A stretch of DNA of 64,000 bases, taken from the NCBI RefSeq assembly GCF_022012395.1, contig NZ_JAKLTQ010000007.1, positions 147,549 to 211,548 of the forward strand, given 5' to 3'. The stretch is from Arthrobacter hankyongi. Its GTDB lineage: Bacteria; Actinomycetota; Actinomycetes; Actinomycetales; Micrococcaceae. Both the position numbers and the translations under genes were made by a program. The notes under the pieces were generated by a model that searched no databases, was not told where the DNA came from, and saw nothing but the letters and a program-made list of their open reading frames with translations. Positions 36,682-46,079 of the stretch are shown piece after piece; positions within the stretch are counted from its first letter, which is position 1, and each line of letters opens with the position of its first letter.

Positions 36682-38577
36682 ATGGAGACATACAGCATCG
36701 ACGAGACCGAGGACGTCCTTCCTGAGGAAGACTCGCGCGAGCAACTGCAGGAGCGAATCGCCGAACTGCTCGCCGAACTGTCTGAGGCCACGGATACACC
36801 CAAGGGCGTTCAACCCTGCGCTCAGTTTACCGCGGGGGATGTCAGTTTTGGCTCAGATACGTGGATGACCCGTCTGGCGGAAGTTCAGGGCTGGCTCCAT
36901 TTCAGTGACGACTTGTCGACCTCTGATCCAGCGGCATTCGCGGCGAGTCTGGCCGAAGCTCTCGGCTTTGAGACTCAGGCGGAAGGAATTGAGTCAGCAT
37001 ATGGCACGCCTCTGTTGACGGAGACAGCACTCGAACTGCTGAGCGAACGCGCCGAAATCGCGGCCCGGCTCCAGCAGGTGTTCCTCGCCGAACTAGATGC
37101 TGAGGGCGGTAGCCGGGCATCCGCGACTGCGTCATGGAACGAGGCGTGGGTGACCGTGGACGATAGCGCCGAAGCAGTCGTGCCCGAGCCTGTGACCGCT
37201 AAGGCGGACGTGTGGCACATCTTCCAACTGACGAAAAAGAAGCTGAACCTCACGCCGTCCTACCAGCGCGGCGACGTGTGGCGCACGGGCGACCGCCAAG
37301 CCCTGATCGAGTCCATCCTCCGCGGTATTCCGCTGCCTTCGATCATTCTGCTCCGCACAGGCGGTACAACTCCGCATGACGTTGTGGATGGTAAGCAGCG
37401 CTTGACGGCCATCCTGCGCTTCGTCGGCCAACACCCTATCGCACTGAAGAAGGTCGAGGAGGCGGACGGTTTGCACGGTGAGGCCCAATTTCCCAAGCTG
37501 TTCGCCGAAGACTACCCCAAGTTCCGCCGGGCATGGAAACGGTACATGGGCGAACCCCTGACCGCGAAGCTGGAGGATGACTACTACTTCCCATTCAAGC
37601 TCCGGAACGACGGAAAGGGCGGGCTCGTTGGCGACGACCTGGAACCCCTGCGCGGCAGATATTTCACCGAGATCCGGGACAAAGCAATCCACGTCGCCGA
37701 CCAAGAGGTCACGGTCGAGGATTTGTTTGGGGGGGCACCCGACTACAAGGTTCCGGTGATCGAGTACACTAAAGCCAGCCAGCGACAGATCCATGAAGTG
37801 TTCAAGCTTTACAACAAGCAGGGTATGCACCTGAATGCCGAGGAGATCCGGAACGCGATCTACCACGACGTCGACCTCACCCGCGCGATCCTCGTCGCTG
37901 CAGGCGACGTGACCGACCGCAGCAACATCGCCAAGGTCGCTCCCTGGCTCGTTGGCGTCCCCGGAATCCGCGACCTCGGCAACACCCTTGCGGATTACGG
38001 CTTTGGTGAGGCGCGCTATCGCCGGACAAAGGTTCTGGGGTGGATAGTTGCGACGCTCATCAACGACACCCGAGGGAAGCTGTTGCCGTCAACGGCCCGT
38101 CACACGGACCTCCTCCTGAGCCAAGTCCAGGACAACAGTTCCCATGCGCTACGCGACGGTGCGAAGATCGCGGACCTATTCGCTCTGATCGCCCAGGCAG
38201 CGGAACTCCACGCGGCACATGACGAGTTGTGGCCGGACAAGTTCCGCGGGGACGGCAAAAGCGGCAAGTGGCAGGACCTCCAGCTCGTCGGCTCCCTTGT
38301 CGGCATCGCAATTGCCATGGCCGGAGCGCCAGACGACATCGAAGACCGGATCGACCTATCCGCAAGCGCGATCCGCTCGGCGGCGCTAGACGAATGGAAG
38401 CGCCCCGAGAAGACCCAGACGCGCACCCAATGGGACTACATCGCCAGAATCGTCCACGGCGTCGTCGAGAAGCTGGACGTCGACATCTCCACGGCGTCGG
38501 AGGCGATCAGGGCACGGTTCGGCTCATCTGGTGTCGAGTCACTCCTCGGTTCGATCCTCCAGCCGAAAGCCGAGTAG
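36682..38577 (+). CDS. DUF262-domain protein (ParB/GmrS-like N-domain) of the methylase-Z1 operon
   Basis: A 631-residue protein. Residues 1-175 are a charged, partly coiled-coil N-terminal region (REQLQERIAELLAEL) not known to me. Residues about 176-400 are a DUF262 domain with YQRGDVW (194-200), the conserved DGKQR (236-240) of the ParB-like nucleotide-handling fold, and the later YNKQGMHLNAEEIRNAIY. The remaining ~230 residues are helical. DUF262 occurs in GmrS of GmrSD and other defence proteins, where it handles NTP and controls nuclease activity. The gene lies 31 bases after the methyltransferase and 7 before the Z1 gene. No HNH (DUF1524) motif is seen at the C-terminus, so it is not a complete GmrSD fusion. 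Confidence 0.8.
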   Translation: METYSIDETEDVLPEEDSREQLQERIAELLAELSEATDTPKGVQPCAQFTAGDVSFGSDTWMTRLAEVQGWLHFSDDLSTSDPAAFAASLAEALGFETQAEGIESAYGTPLLTETALELLSERAEIAARLQQVFLAELDAEGGSRASATASWNEAWVTVDDSAEAVVPEPVTAKADVWHIFQLTKKKLNLTPSYQRGDVWRTGDRQALIESILRGIPLPSIILLRTGGTTPHDVVDGKQRLTAILRFVGQHPIALKKVEEADGLHGEAQFPKLFAEDYPKFRRAWKRYMGEPLTAKLEDDYYFPFKLRNDGKGGLVGDDLEPLRGRYFTEIRDKAIHVADQEVTVEDLFGGAPDYKVPVIEYTKASQRQIHEVFKLYNKQGMHLNAEEIRNAIYHDVDLTRAILVAAGDVTDRSNIAKVAPWLVGVPGIRDLGNTLADYGFGEARYRRTKVLGWIVATLINDTRGKLLPSTARHTDLLLSQVQDNSSHALRDGAKIADLFALIAQAAELHAAHDELWPDKFRGDGKSGKWQDLQLVGSLVGIAIAMAGAPDDIEDRIDLSASAIRSAALDEWKRPEKTQTRTQWDYIARIVHGVVEKLDVDISTASEAIRARFGSSGVESLLGSILQPKAE

Positions 38578-38584
38578 TGGCGGT

Positions 38585-41395
38585 ATGACGGAGGACGCAA
38601 CAGAGCGGGTGTACTTCGATGCACCGGCATCGGCGGCGACAGACAACTCCTGGTGGGATCGATACGCCGCCGAGTTGACGGCGCTGACGCCGGCCGCACG
38701 TGGAGCATTGCAAACCGACTGCGCCTACATCCTGAATCGCGGCATCTTCGGAGCCGGCAAGCCCGATGCCGGGGAGTGGCCCGACGACAGGACACGTACC
38801 GGCCTGGTCATGGGCTCCGTGCAATCCGGCAAGACAGCGTCGATGTTCGGCGTCACCGCGCTTGCCCTCGACCACGGCGTCAATATCGTCGTCATCCTCG
38901 CGGGCACCCGGTTATCCCTGTGGCGACAGACATACGAACGCTTAGTCGAGCAGCTCGACGCCGGAGCAGACAGCACGGCGAAGATAACCCGCCGCCTCTT
39001 ATGCCCCGCACCCGGCGTCGCGCTCTCCGGAGCGCCGGCGTCGCTTCAGGACACGTACCGACTCTCTTCTGCGCAGGTCAGGCGCAAGCTTGCCCAGGAG
39101 CGGCCGCTGATTGTCGTCGCAATGAAGCAGGCGAACCACCTCTACGCACTCGGGAACATGCTGCGCGGCAGCGTCTTTGATGCAGTGCGGAAACTCGGGC
39201 GCCCTGTGCACATGCTGGTGCTAGACGACGAGGCGGACGACGGCTCGGTGCTCGATGCCGCCGTGGAGGCGGGACAAGATCCACTATCCCCGAACCTCAA
39301 ACAGATTCCCCGAGCCATTGCAGACCTATGGGAGCCTCGCTCGGGTAATGCCCCGGATAACCTCTACACCACATACGTCGGCTACACCGCGACGCCGCAG
39401 GCGAACCTGATCCAGGAGGATCACAACCCGCTAGCCCCACGGGACTTCGTGATCTCGCTGCGTACACCGCTTGATGTCGGACACCCCGTTGATCCCGATC
39501 GCAGCGATGCGCCAAGGTCATCGACTTACCCCGAGCCGGCCGGCATCGACTACTACTACACAGGAGGCGAGGTCTACTACGACCGCGGGACGTCGGCGCA
39601 GCTTTGCGTAGAACTCGCCGGCCGTGCCGAAGACGATCTCGGGGAGGCAGTCCGCGCGTTTCTCGTTGCCGGTGCCATCAGGCTTCACCGAGTCGTTGGA
39701 GCGTCAGGGCCGTATTCCCTCGCGGGTGCTGACTTCGAAACCCGCGGCGCGGCGCTGTCTGCGTCGCCGGAACCGCACTCGATGCTCTTTCATCCGTCTG
39801 CGGACATCGGGCGGCACTTCACGGGCGCCGAGGACATACTGCTCTGGGCTGGTGTCGGTGACCGTGCTACGGCACGCGAACTGCTGGAATCAGGCGACGC
39901 TCGCCTGCCTGCCAGTCTGATCTCGAGGATGCTCAGTGAACAGCCGCTTTGGGAGGCCTGGGTCGACAGGTACCGTCATTCGTCCATCGAGATCGCTACC
40001 GAGTTCAACATCCTCAGCCCGCGCACGATCCCTGATTGGCCCGTAGTCCGGCAGATCCTCGAGACCGAGATCATCCCTGGGACGCGGGTCTCGGTCGTCA
40101 ACAGTGACCCCAGTGCCGACGATCGCCCCGAGTACAAACCGTCCTTCGACGAGAGCACCGGGAGGTGGCGCGCGGCGCGCGACCTGTCCACTATCTTCGT
40201 CTCCGGCAACGTGATGGCCCGCGGGCTGACTCTGGAGGGGATGACGACGGCGCTGTTCCAGCGAGGGTCGAACAACCCGTTTGCGGACACCCAGATGCAG
40301 ATGCAACGTTGGTTCGGCTACCGCGGCAAGCACATCGAGCTGTGCCGAGTGTTCGCCGCCCGCCAGCAAATCGACCTCTTCAGCGCGTACCACGACATCG
40401 ACGAGGCGCTACGCGAGGGGATCGCCGCGAAGATGACTGGAGATGCCCCTTCCCCGGTCGTTCTGCATGGCATGGGCTTCCTCGCCACGGGAAAAATCGC
40501 GAACCTCGGCCGCACGCCGCTTTGCCCGAGTTCGAGGCCGTTCGTGACTCTCATCAATGACGGCCAGGCGCCCGACCCGAACGCGAAGCTCGTCGCCGAT
40601 CTATTCGCGTCCGTGCCATCCTCGGACGTGACCGTCGGCCGGACCACCAGGGGCCGTGCGCTCGATGCCGTTCTCTCGCTCACCGAGGCCGCTGATCTCC
40701 TTGATCAGTTCGTCTTCGACTCGTATCGCCCCGGCCGAGATAACCGTCTGGGCGAGTTGTGGGCCCAGATTCAGGCTCGCGTCTCGGCCACCCTCCCGTT
40801 GCCGAGCGGCACGCGGCTGTACAACGCACCGGGGCCACTCGAAGGCGAACCCTCTCCCGTTCGGCTCAACTGCCCGTACGCGATCCCGGCGTACCTCCGT
40901 CTCTGGGATGCGTGCCTCACCAGGGCGGTCCGGGGGCTCTTCGTTACAGGCATGCCGTCGGACCGTTGGTCGATGGCCGACCTTGGGAACAAGCAACGGC
41001 ACCAGCCGAGGTTCTCGGTGGGCATCCGCTACGGGGCAGGGGACCCGATCAGACACGACCCACTCGCGGAACTGGGCTTCAACATCCCTGCGACGACGAA
41101 GCGTGTCGGGATCGACGGTGAACTCGACACGACGTGGGGCGCAAACGACCCGAGTGCAGGCCCGCTCGACTACCGCGGGGACGAGTTCTTTGACTACTAC
41201 CATCGAGGGGAACGAGTACCGTTGTTGAGCGGGAGCGCGCCATGGCGACCCGCCGGATCGTATGGCCAAATTCTATTCTACGTAAACCAGCAGCCTGACC
41301 GGCCGCACCCTGCCGTGGCGGTCGGAGTGTGCATACCGGCGGGTGGGCCTGAGCAGTTCGCGGCGACTCGCGCCGGATCGTTGGTCGCGGTATGA
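38585..41395 (+). CDS. Z1-domain superfamily II helicase-like ATPase
   Basis: A 936-residue protein. Helicase-type motifs are in order: P-loop GSVQSGKTA (77-85), DDEADD (214-219, motif II), YTATPQAN (267-274, motif III), and in the second core domain GNVMARGLTLEG and MQRWFGYRGK (motifs V and VI). The central and C-terminal segments match the Z1 domain found in restriction-modification islands with C5-methylases and MutL/MORC-type ATPases. It would translocate or remodel DNA for the nuclease partner encoded next. ATG at 38585 lies 7 bases after the previous stop, so it is coupled. Confidence 0.85.
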   Translation: MTEDATERVYFDAPASAATDNSWWDRYAAELTALTPAARGALQTDCAYILNRGIFGAGKPDAGEWPDDRTRTGLVMGSVQSGKTASMFGVTALALDHGVNIVVILAGTRLSLWRQTYERLVEQLDAGADSTAKITRRLLCPAPGVALSGAPASLQDTYRLSSAQVRRKLAQERPLIVVAMKQANHLYALGNMLRGSVFDAVRKLGRPVHMLVLDDEADDGSVLDAAVEAGQDPLSPNLKQIPRAIADLWEPRSGNAPDNLYTTYVGYTATPQANLIQEDHNPLAPRDFVISLRTPLDVGHPVDPDRSDAPRSSTYPEPAGIDYYYTGGEVYYDRGTSAQLCVELAGRAEDDLGEAVRAFLVAGAIRLHRVVGASGPYSLAGADFETRGAALSASPEPHSMLFHPSADIGRHFTGAEDILLWAGVGDRATARELLESGDARLPASLISRMLSEQPLWEAWVDRYRHSSIEIATEFNILSPRTIPDWPVVRQILETEIIPGTRVSVVNSDPSADDRPEYKPSFDESTGRWRAARDLSTIFVSGNVMARGLTLEGMTTALFQRGSNNPFADTQMQMQRWFGYRGKHIELCRVFAARQQIDLFSAYHDIDEALREGIAAKMTGDAPSPVVLHGMGFLATGKIANLGRTPLCPSSRPFVTLINDGQAPDPNAKLVADLFASVPSSDVTVGRTTRGRALDAVLSLTEAADLLDQFVFDSYRPGRDNRLGELWAQIQARVSATLPLPSGTRLYNAPGPLEGEPSPVRLNCPYAIPAYLRLWDACLTRAVRGLFVTGMPSDRWSMADLGNKQRHQPRFSVGIRYGAGDPIRHDPLAELGFNIPATTKRVGIDGELDTTWGANDPSAGPLDYRGDEFFDYYHRGERVPLLSGSAPWRPAGSYGQILFYVNQQPDRPHPAVAVGVCIPAGGPEQFAATRAGSLVAV

Positions 41396-41408
41396 GAAGG
41401 AGGCGTCC

Positions 41409-42476
41409 TTGACGGCGACCTATGAGTCGGTGCTTCAGTTGATCGAAAGCGTGCCGAGCGCGGCATCTGCCGATCACCGCGACGTGAGGTGGTTGACCGA
41501 CGCCCATGTGGTCGGTGTCGCCCGCGACCACGTTGGACAGATCGAGATGTTCCTTGCAGGAGCCGGGTTGAGCCCCAGTTCTAGCGCGAACAGGGCCGCA
41601 ATAGAGTTTCGCACCTGGCATAGGAAAGGCGCACCCTCCTTCGACGCCAACAGGCTCCGATTCCCCTCGCTCGGATACTTCGACCAGGTGGCGGCGTTCA
41701 TCTGCACCGAGTTACTGCGGGGCGGTGCTGACGTGTCCCTGAAGAAGGCGTTCGCTCAAACCGAACCGCTCATCGAGTTGGCTATTGAGAGACTCCACCT
41801 GTCAAACCAGGCCATCCTCGGTCTAGCTGGCGAGCTTCTCTTGCTCGACGCTCTGTGCCGCCACGCCGCTGATGAGCAGGTGGCCGAGATCAGCGGATCA
41901 TGGGACGGTTGGAAGAGGTCGTCGCGGGACTTCTCCTGGGGCTCCACCGGCATCGAGGTGAAGACTACGACCCGGAGCGTTTCCTCGCATCCCGTTGAGG
42001 GGATCCATCAAGTCGAGCGGAGCGATGGCTCTGATGGATGGGCGTCGGAGGACCGGCTGTTCTTGGTGAGCATCGGTTTGCAGCCTGCGGAGCCTGGGGG
42101 TAATACCTTCACGATTCCGCAGTTGGTGGAGCGAATCATTGCGCAGATGGAGCGATCAGGAGTTGGCGGATCAGTTGTCGACAAGTTCCTCGCCCATGTC
42201 GCGGAATATGGCGCGAGTTCGGGCGGCGGATACAAGCACGGCACCCAGTTGCCCGACCCCTCCTACACGACACCGTTCCTTACGAGCTTCTTCCGGGCGT
42301 ATGACATGTCTGACAGCGCTGTCGAGGTGCTGCGCAGGGACGACGTCGCAGTTCGCCATCATGTTGATGTCAGTTCTGTGAGATTCCGTGTGGACCTGCC
42401 GATAACTGCAAGTCTGGGCAATCCCGTCGTGGGCGCGAATCAGGTGGCACAGGTCATCCTCGGCACCGCTGCATAG
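41409..42476 (+). CDS. PD-(D/E)XK-motif protein (DUF4420), putative restriction nuclease
   Basis: A 355-residue protein of the DUF4420/PD-(D/E)XK type. The nuclease core can be placed as Glu142 (LAGELLLLD), Asp174 (SSRDFSW) and Glu183-x-Lys185 (TGIEVKTTTR). The start is taken as TTG 41409 because AAGGAGG lies 5 bases upstream and an earlier start would overlap the Z1 gene. In described MORC/Z1-type restriction systems a DUF4420 protein follows the Z1 gene and is thought to be the cutting subunit; here it has the same place. No AIPR or MORC gene is present. Confidence 0.85.
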   Translation: MTATYESVLQLIESVPSAASADHRDVRWLTDAHVVGVARDHVGQIEMFLAGAGLSPSSSANRAAIEFRTWHRKGAPSFDANRLRFPSLGYFDQVAAFICTELLRGGADVSLKKAFAQTEPLIELAIERLHLSNQAILGLAGELLLLDALCRHAADEQVAEISGSWDGWKRSSRDFSWGSTGIEVKTTTRSVSSHPVEGIHQVERSDGSDGWASEDRLFLVSIGLQPAEPGGNTFTIPQLVERIIAQMERSGVGGSVVDKFLAHVAEYGASSGGGYKHGTQLPDPSYTTPFLTSFFRAYDMSDSAVEVLRRDDVAVRHHVDVSSVRFRVDLPITASLGNPVVGANQVAQVILGTAA

Positions 42477-42695
42477 GCGTTCAAGTTGCACGGGTCTTCG
42501 CCCAGAAAGTTCCGCGATGTACATGAAACTGCTTCGGCTGCTCGGGTGGCCACTGGCGAATAGCGTGAGTTGGTACCGGTAGTCCGGGTTGTTGGTACTG
42601 CGGTTCCGGATTGTTGGTACTGCCGTGGCCTTCGGGGGCTGTGCTGTGGGTGAGGCGGTGCACTGGGCGCCGCCTCACCCATGTGAGGAGGCAGT
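42477..42695. other. Junction between defence operon and IS debris
   Basis: No gene. It contains two direct copies of TTGTTGGTACTGC at 42589-42601 and 42611-42623 (22 bases apart), which may be part of an IS21-type end. Confidence 0.45.
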
Positions 42696-43294
42696 ATGGA
42701 CGGAACTACCACATCAGCTGCGATTCCCAGCACTACTCGGTGCCTTACACCTACGCCGGGCAGCTGCTGCGGGTCCGGGTCACCTCCACGGCGGTGACGG
42801 TCTTCGACGGGGACCAGATGATCTGCCAGCACGCCCGCCGCCAGGGCCGCAAGGGCCAGTACTCCACGGACGCGGCCCATGCCCCGGCCCGGCACCGGGG
42901 TATCGACGGACTGTGGTCCAGGCGGTGGTTCACGGACCGGGCCCGCGGCTTCGGGCCGGCCACCGAGGCGGTCATCGCCGGCATCATCGACCGGCATGCG
43001 ATCGAGGCCCAGGGGTATCTGGACTGCCAGAACATCCTGGAGTCCCTGGGCAAACGGAACAAGCAGCGCCTGGAGGCCGCCTGCCAGGTCCTGCTCGACA
43101 CCGGGCAGGGGCCGGGGACCTACAGCACGATCAAGCGGATCATGGCCGGCATCGACTCCGATGCCAGGAAGCCCCGAACGGTCACACCGGCCGCGGTCAC
43201 CCGCAAACCCGCCGAAGGCCCCGGCCCCGGCACCGCGGTGCACGTGCGTTCGGCCGATCACTACCGGCGCGGCGGCCAGGGGGTGCAGGGCTGA
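42696..43294 (+). pseudogene. istA: IS21-family transposase IstA, C-terminal part
   Basis: The frame from about 42696 encodes YGRNYHISCDSQHYSVPY, RVRVTSTAVTVFDGDQMI and GLWSRRWFTDRARGFGP, the C-terminal beta-barrel and tail of IstA. The HTH and DDE catalytic core are absent. Its stop overlaps the istB ATG (TGATG), the normal IS21 arrangement. Confidence 0.8.
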
Positions 43295-44016
43295 TGTTCA
43301 CCAGCATCGACCATGAGAAGTTCAGGGCCTTGCGCATCGCGCACCTGGCGGTGAGGTTCGAGGAACTGATCACCGACGAGGCCAACGACGAGCTGACCCC
43401 CGAGCAGATCTTCCTCACCGCCGTGGACGACGCCCTCGCCCAGCGGCAGGCCCACCGGATCGAGAAGCTGATCCGCGCCGCCCGGTTCCCCATCCCGCAG
43501 GCCTCGGTGGCCGAGATCCATTACCAGGCAGGACGCGGGATCACCCCGGTGCGGATGAAGCGCTACGCCGCCCACCAATGGTGCCAGGACCCCATGAACC
43601 TGCTGGTCATCTCACCGACCGGCGGCGGCAAGACCTACCTGGCCTGCGCGATCGGGATCGCCGCCTGCCAGAGCGGACACACCGTCGCCCACACCCGGAT
43701 GGACGATCTGGCCTGCCGGCTGGTCATCGCCCGCGGCGACGGCATCGGCCACCAGAAGCTGCTCAACGAGCTTTCCGACGTGGACCTGCTGGTCATCGAC
43801 GACTTCCTCACCGTGGGCATCGACCCCGAAGCCGCCAATGACCTCTTCGCCGTGCTGGCCAACCGGGAACACCGCCTGCCCACGCTCATCGCCTCACAGT
43901 CCAGCCCGGCCTACTGGGTCGAAGCCCTGCCTGACCGGGTCGCGGCGGACTCGATCGTGAACCGGCTGGCCAACAACGCCCGCCAAGTCAACCTCGGCGA
44001 CGTGGACATGCGCCGG
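43294..44016 (+). pseudogene. istB: IS21 helper ATPase IstB, 3' end lost
   Basis: About 240 residues of IstB with Walker A SPTGGGKTYLA and Walker B LLVIDDF. After [17 protein letters not shown] the sequence leaves IstB and the frame continues with non-IstB residues read out of frame through the IS256 fragment. The AAA+ core is nearly whole but the native end is missing. Confidence 0.8.
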
Positions 44017-44407
44017 CTCCGTGCACGCCCAGTTCGACCGGGTGCTCGACGCCTTGGCCGAGAAGCCGCCCAAGGCCGCGGACCATCTGGAGGCCGCCCG
44101 CGAAGACATTCTCGCCTTCACGGCCTTCCCCAAGGGACTCTGGCGCCAGGTCTGGTCCAACAACCCCCAGGAACGGCTGAACAAGGAGATCCGCCGGCGC
44201 ACCGACGTGGTCGGGATCTTCCCCGACCGCTCCGCGCTGATCCGACTCGTCGGCGCTGTCCTGGCCGAACAGCACGACGAATGGACCGAGTCCCGCCGCT
44301 ACCTCGGCCTCGAACTCATCCAGCAGTCCCAGACCGTCGGCACCGAACCGGCGACCGGCACCGAAACGAAGGAGGACGCCAGCACCGACCTGGCGCTCAG
44401 CGCCTAA
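44017..44407 (+). pseudogene. IS256/Mutator-family transposase, C-terminal fragment
   Basis: The frame encodes [58 protein letters not shown] and [13 protein letters not shown], the well conserved C-terminus of IS256-type transposases. It is fused to the cut istB gene, so an IS256 copy or a recombination event destroyed both. Confidence 0.85.
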
Positions 44408-44642
44408 CCAACCCAGGAATCACGCAGCCACCGCGTTACACCACGCCAATGGACTTGACCCGTTCGGTCAGTGTGTACTCCATTCGGGCATCATTACTCC
44501 TCTGTGATCTCTGAGGCCTACGTACATCAATGGGGAGCAGTCAGAGCGTGTTTGCGGGCACGAGCCCTTCTCCAATTGGCCCGCGACATCAGCTCTTAGG
44601 CGCTTCAGCACTCCCTGCGCTGGGGACGGATAAGATTCGTAC

Positions 44643-45905
44643 GTGGGGGATAACGACGAGAAGACTGCCGCCCAAACAGCGTTAAGATGGGTGGCCATAT
44701 TTGCGGTACCTGTTGTCTTGGTTCTTGCGTTTCTCATTGGAATGGGTAGCAAGGTGGCTTTCCCTGGCGCCGCGCCTGAGGCAACAACAGGGACCACGAA
44801 CATCGCGGCACCTACTCCGGATGTTGATGAGACACCAGAGGCACTTTCACCTGGTGATTCCCCGAATCCTACACCTACAGACCTCCACTCGTCGGAGCTA
44901 ATGGCTGAGATCGATATCGCCACAGCTGTCGTAGACGGCTTTTGGACCCGCCACTGGTCCGAATACTTTTCAGGTACATACACGGCACCCACTGTCATGG
45001 GCGCCTACGATGGAAATGCCACGGATGCCCCCTTCTGCGGTCCCGAGGTGCTTCCTCCCGGCAATGCCGTCTATTGCCTTCCGGATGACTTCGTTGCATG
45101 GGATCTCGGTCTGATGGAGCGCGGTTATGCAGAAGGAGATGCGTGGCCATACGTGGTCATAGCTCACGAATGGGGCCACGCCATCCAAGCCCGCTTAGAT
45201 AGCGCCCTAACTTCGACAGCCTCTGAGCTTCAGGCAGATTGCTTGGCGGGAGCCACCTTGTACGGATCAGCCCGCGACGGTCACATGATATTTGAAGCAG
45301 GAGACCAAAAAGAGATCGTTGACATTCTAAGTTTCTTGGGTGACGAGACTCCTTGGACGTCAAGTGCCGACCACGGAGATCCATTCGATCGAGTTGACGC
45401 GTTCGACGCCGGACGACGGGGCGGCGTTGGCGCATGCCTGCCCGGCCTTCTTGAGGAGACTCCTGAAGGTACCACCGAGGGATCTCGAAGTGAAACAGTG
45501 GCTTTCGGCGGCTCGGCGGAATATGGAAATGGCGTGACTGTTTGGGTCGAACCCCTTGGGTACCGGCCCGTCAGCGAAGACGCTGCTGGAGCAGTGAACG
45601 GCCAAGCAGCTGTATTCGAAATGACCATTGAGAATCATAGCGGAAGTGACCTGAATGCTTCTCACATGTCATATCCTGCCGTGTTTTATTACGGACCTGA
45701 CCGAAAACCAGCGCATTTGGTTACAGACATAGAAAACGGTATGGGATTCGACTTTTTAGGAACGATCCCGTCGGGAACAACTCGAACAGGTGAATTCGCA
45801 GTTGGTATCCCGGCTTCTGGCGCAGCACGTGTCCGTGTGGATGTGCCAGGGCCGGATACGTCGCTCGAATCCGCAGTCTTCGAAGGGTGCTTCTGCTATC
45901 AATAG
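44643..45905 (+). CDS. Neutral zinc metallopeptidase, membrane-anchored
   Basis: A 420-residue protein: cytoplasmic N-tail, one membrane helix (WVAIFAVPVVLVLAFLIGMG), a Pro/Thr-rich linker (about 40-85), and a YpfJ-like zinc peptidase domain with the HExxH motif in VIAHEWGHAIQ and the third ligand in ELQADCLAG. The C-terminal ~130 residues form a beta-rich domain like DUF4352 (VFEMTIENHSGSDLNASHMSYPAVFYY). The catalytic part is expected outside the membrane. The GTG start at 44643 begins GTGGGGGATAAC; no strong ribosome site. It lies between the IS debris and ramB and is convergent with ramB; no functional link to the neighbours is visible. Confidence 0.8.
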   Translation: MGDNDEKTAAQTALRWVAIFAVPVVLVLAFLIGMGSKVAFPGAAPEATTGTTNIAAPTPDVDETPEALSPGDSPNPTPTDLHSSELMAEIDIATAVVDGFWTRHWSEYFSGTYTAPTVMGAYDGNATDAPFCGPEVLPPGNAVYCLPDDFVAWDLGLMERGYAEGDAWPYVVIAHEWGHAIQARLDSALTSTASELQADCLAGATLYGSARDGHMIFEAGDQKEIVDILSFLGDETPWTSSADHGDPFDRVDAFDAGRRGGVGACLPGLLEETPEGTTEGSRSETVAFGGSAEYGNGVTVWVEPLGYRPVSEDAAGAVNGQAAVFEMTIENHSGSDLNASHMSYPAVFYYGPDRKPAHLVTDIENGMGFDFLGTIPSGTTRTGEFAVGIPASGAARVRVDVPGPDTSLESAVFEGCFCYQ

Positions 45906-46079
45906 TCTTGAACTGCCGCCGCCCAAAGGGAAAGTAGTATTTTCCCGGAAAACGTCAGGCCACTCTTCTCATATTTTCTGCCAGCACCAACCATCTGGGT
46001 AGACGCTCGTTAAACGAAATCGATGCAAGTCGTTGAATTGCCGCTCAGCCCCACCACGAACTACGTCAGACCGCGCCGG

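Larger units (their letters stand above)
42589..44407 (+). mobile_element. Composite IS remnant: 5'-truncated IS21 (istA-istB) joined to IS256 fragment
   Basis: Left: repeats at 42589-42623, then an istA lacking its N-terminal integrase core, followed by istB. Right: istB is interrupted near 44016 and continues into the C-terminal part of an IS256/Mutator transposase. No complete transposase exists, so the element cannot move by itself. Confidence 0.75.

Noticed and set aside
42589..42623. Repeated TTGTTGGTACTGC considered as a CRISPR or iteron array
   Set aside because: Only two copies with a 22-base period and no spacer array; better explained as part of an IS21-type end.
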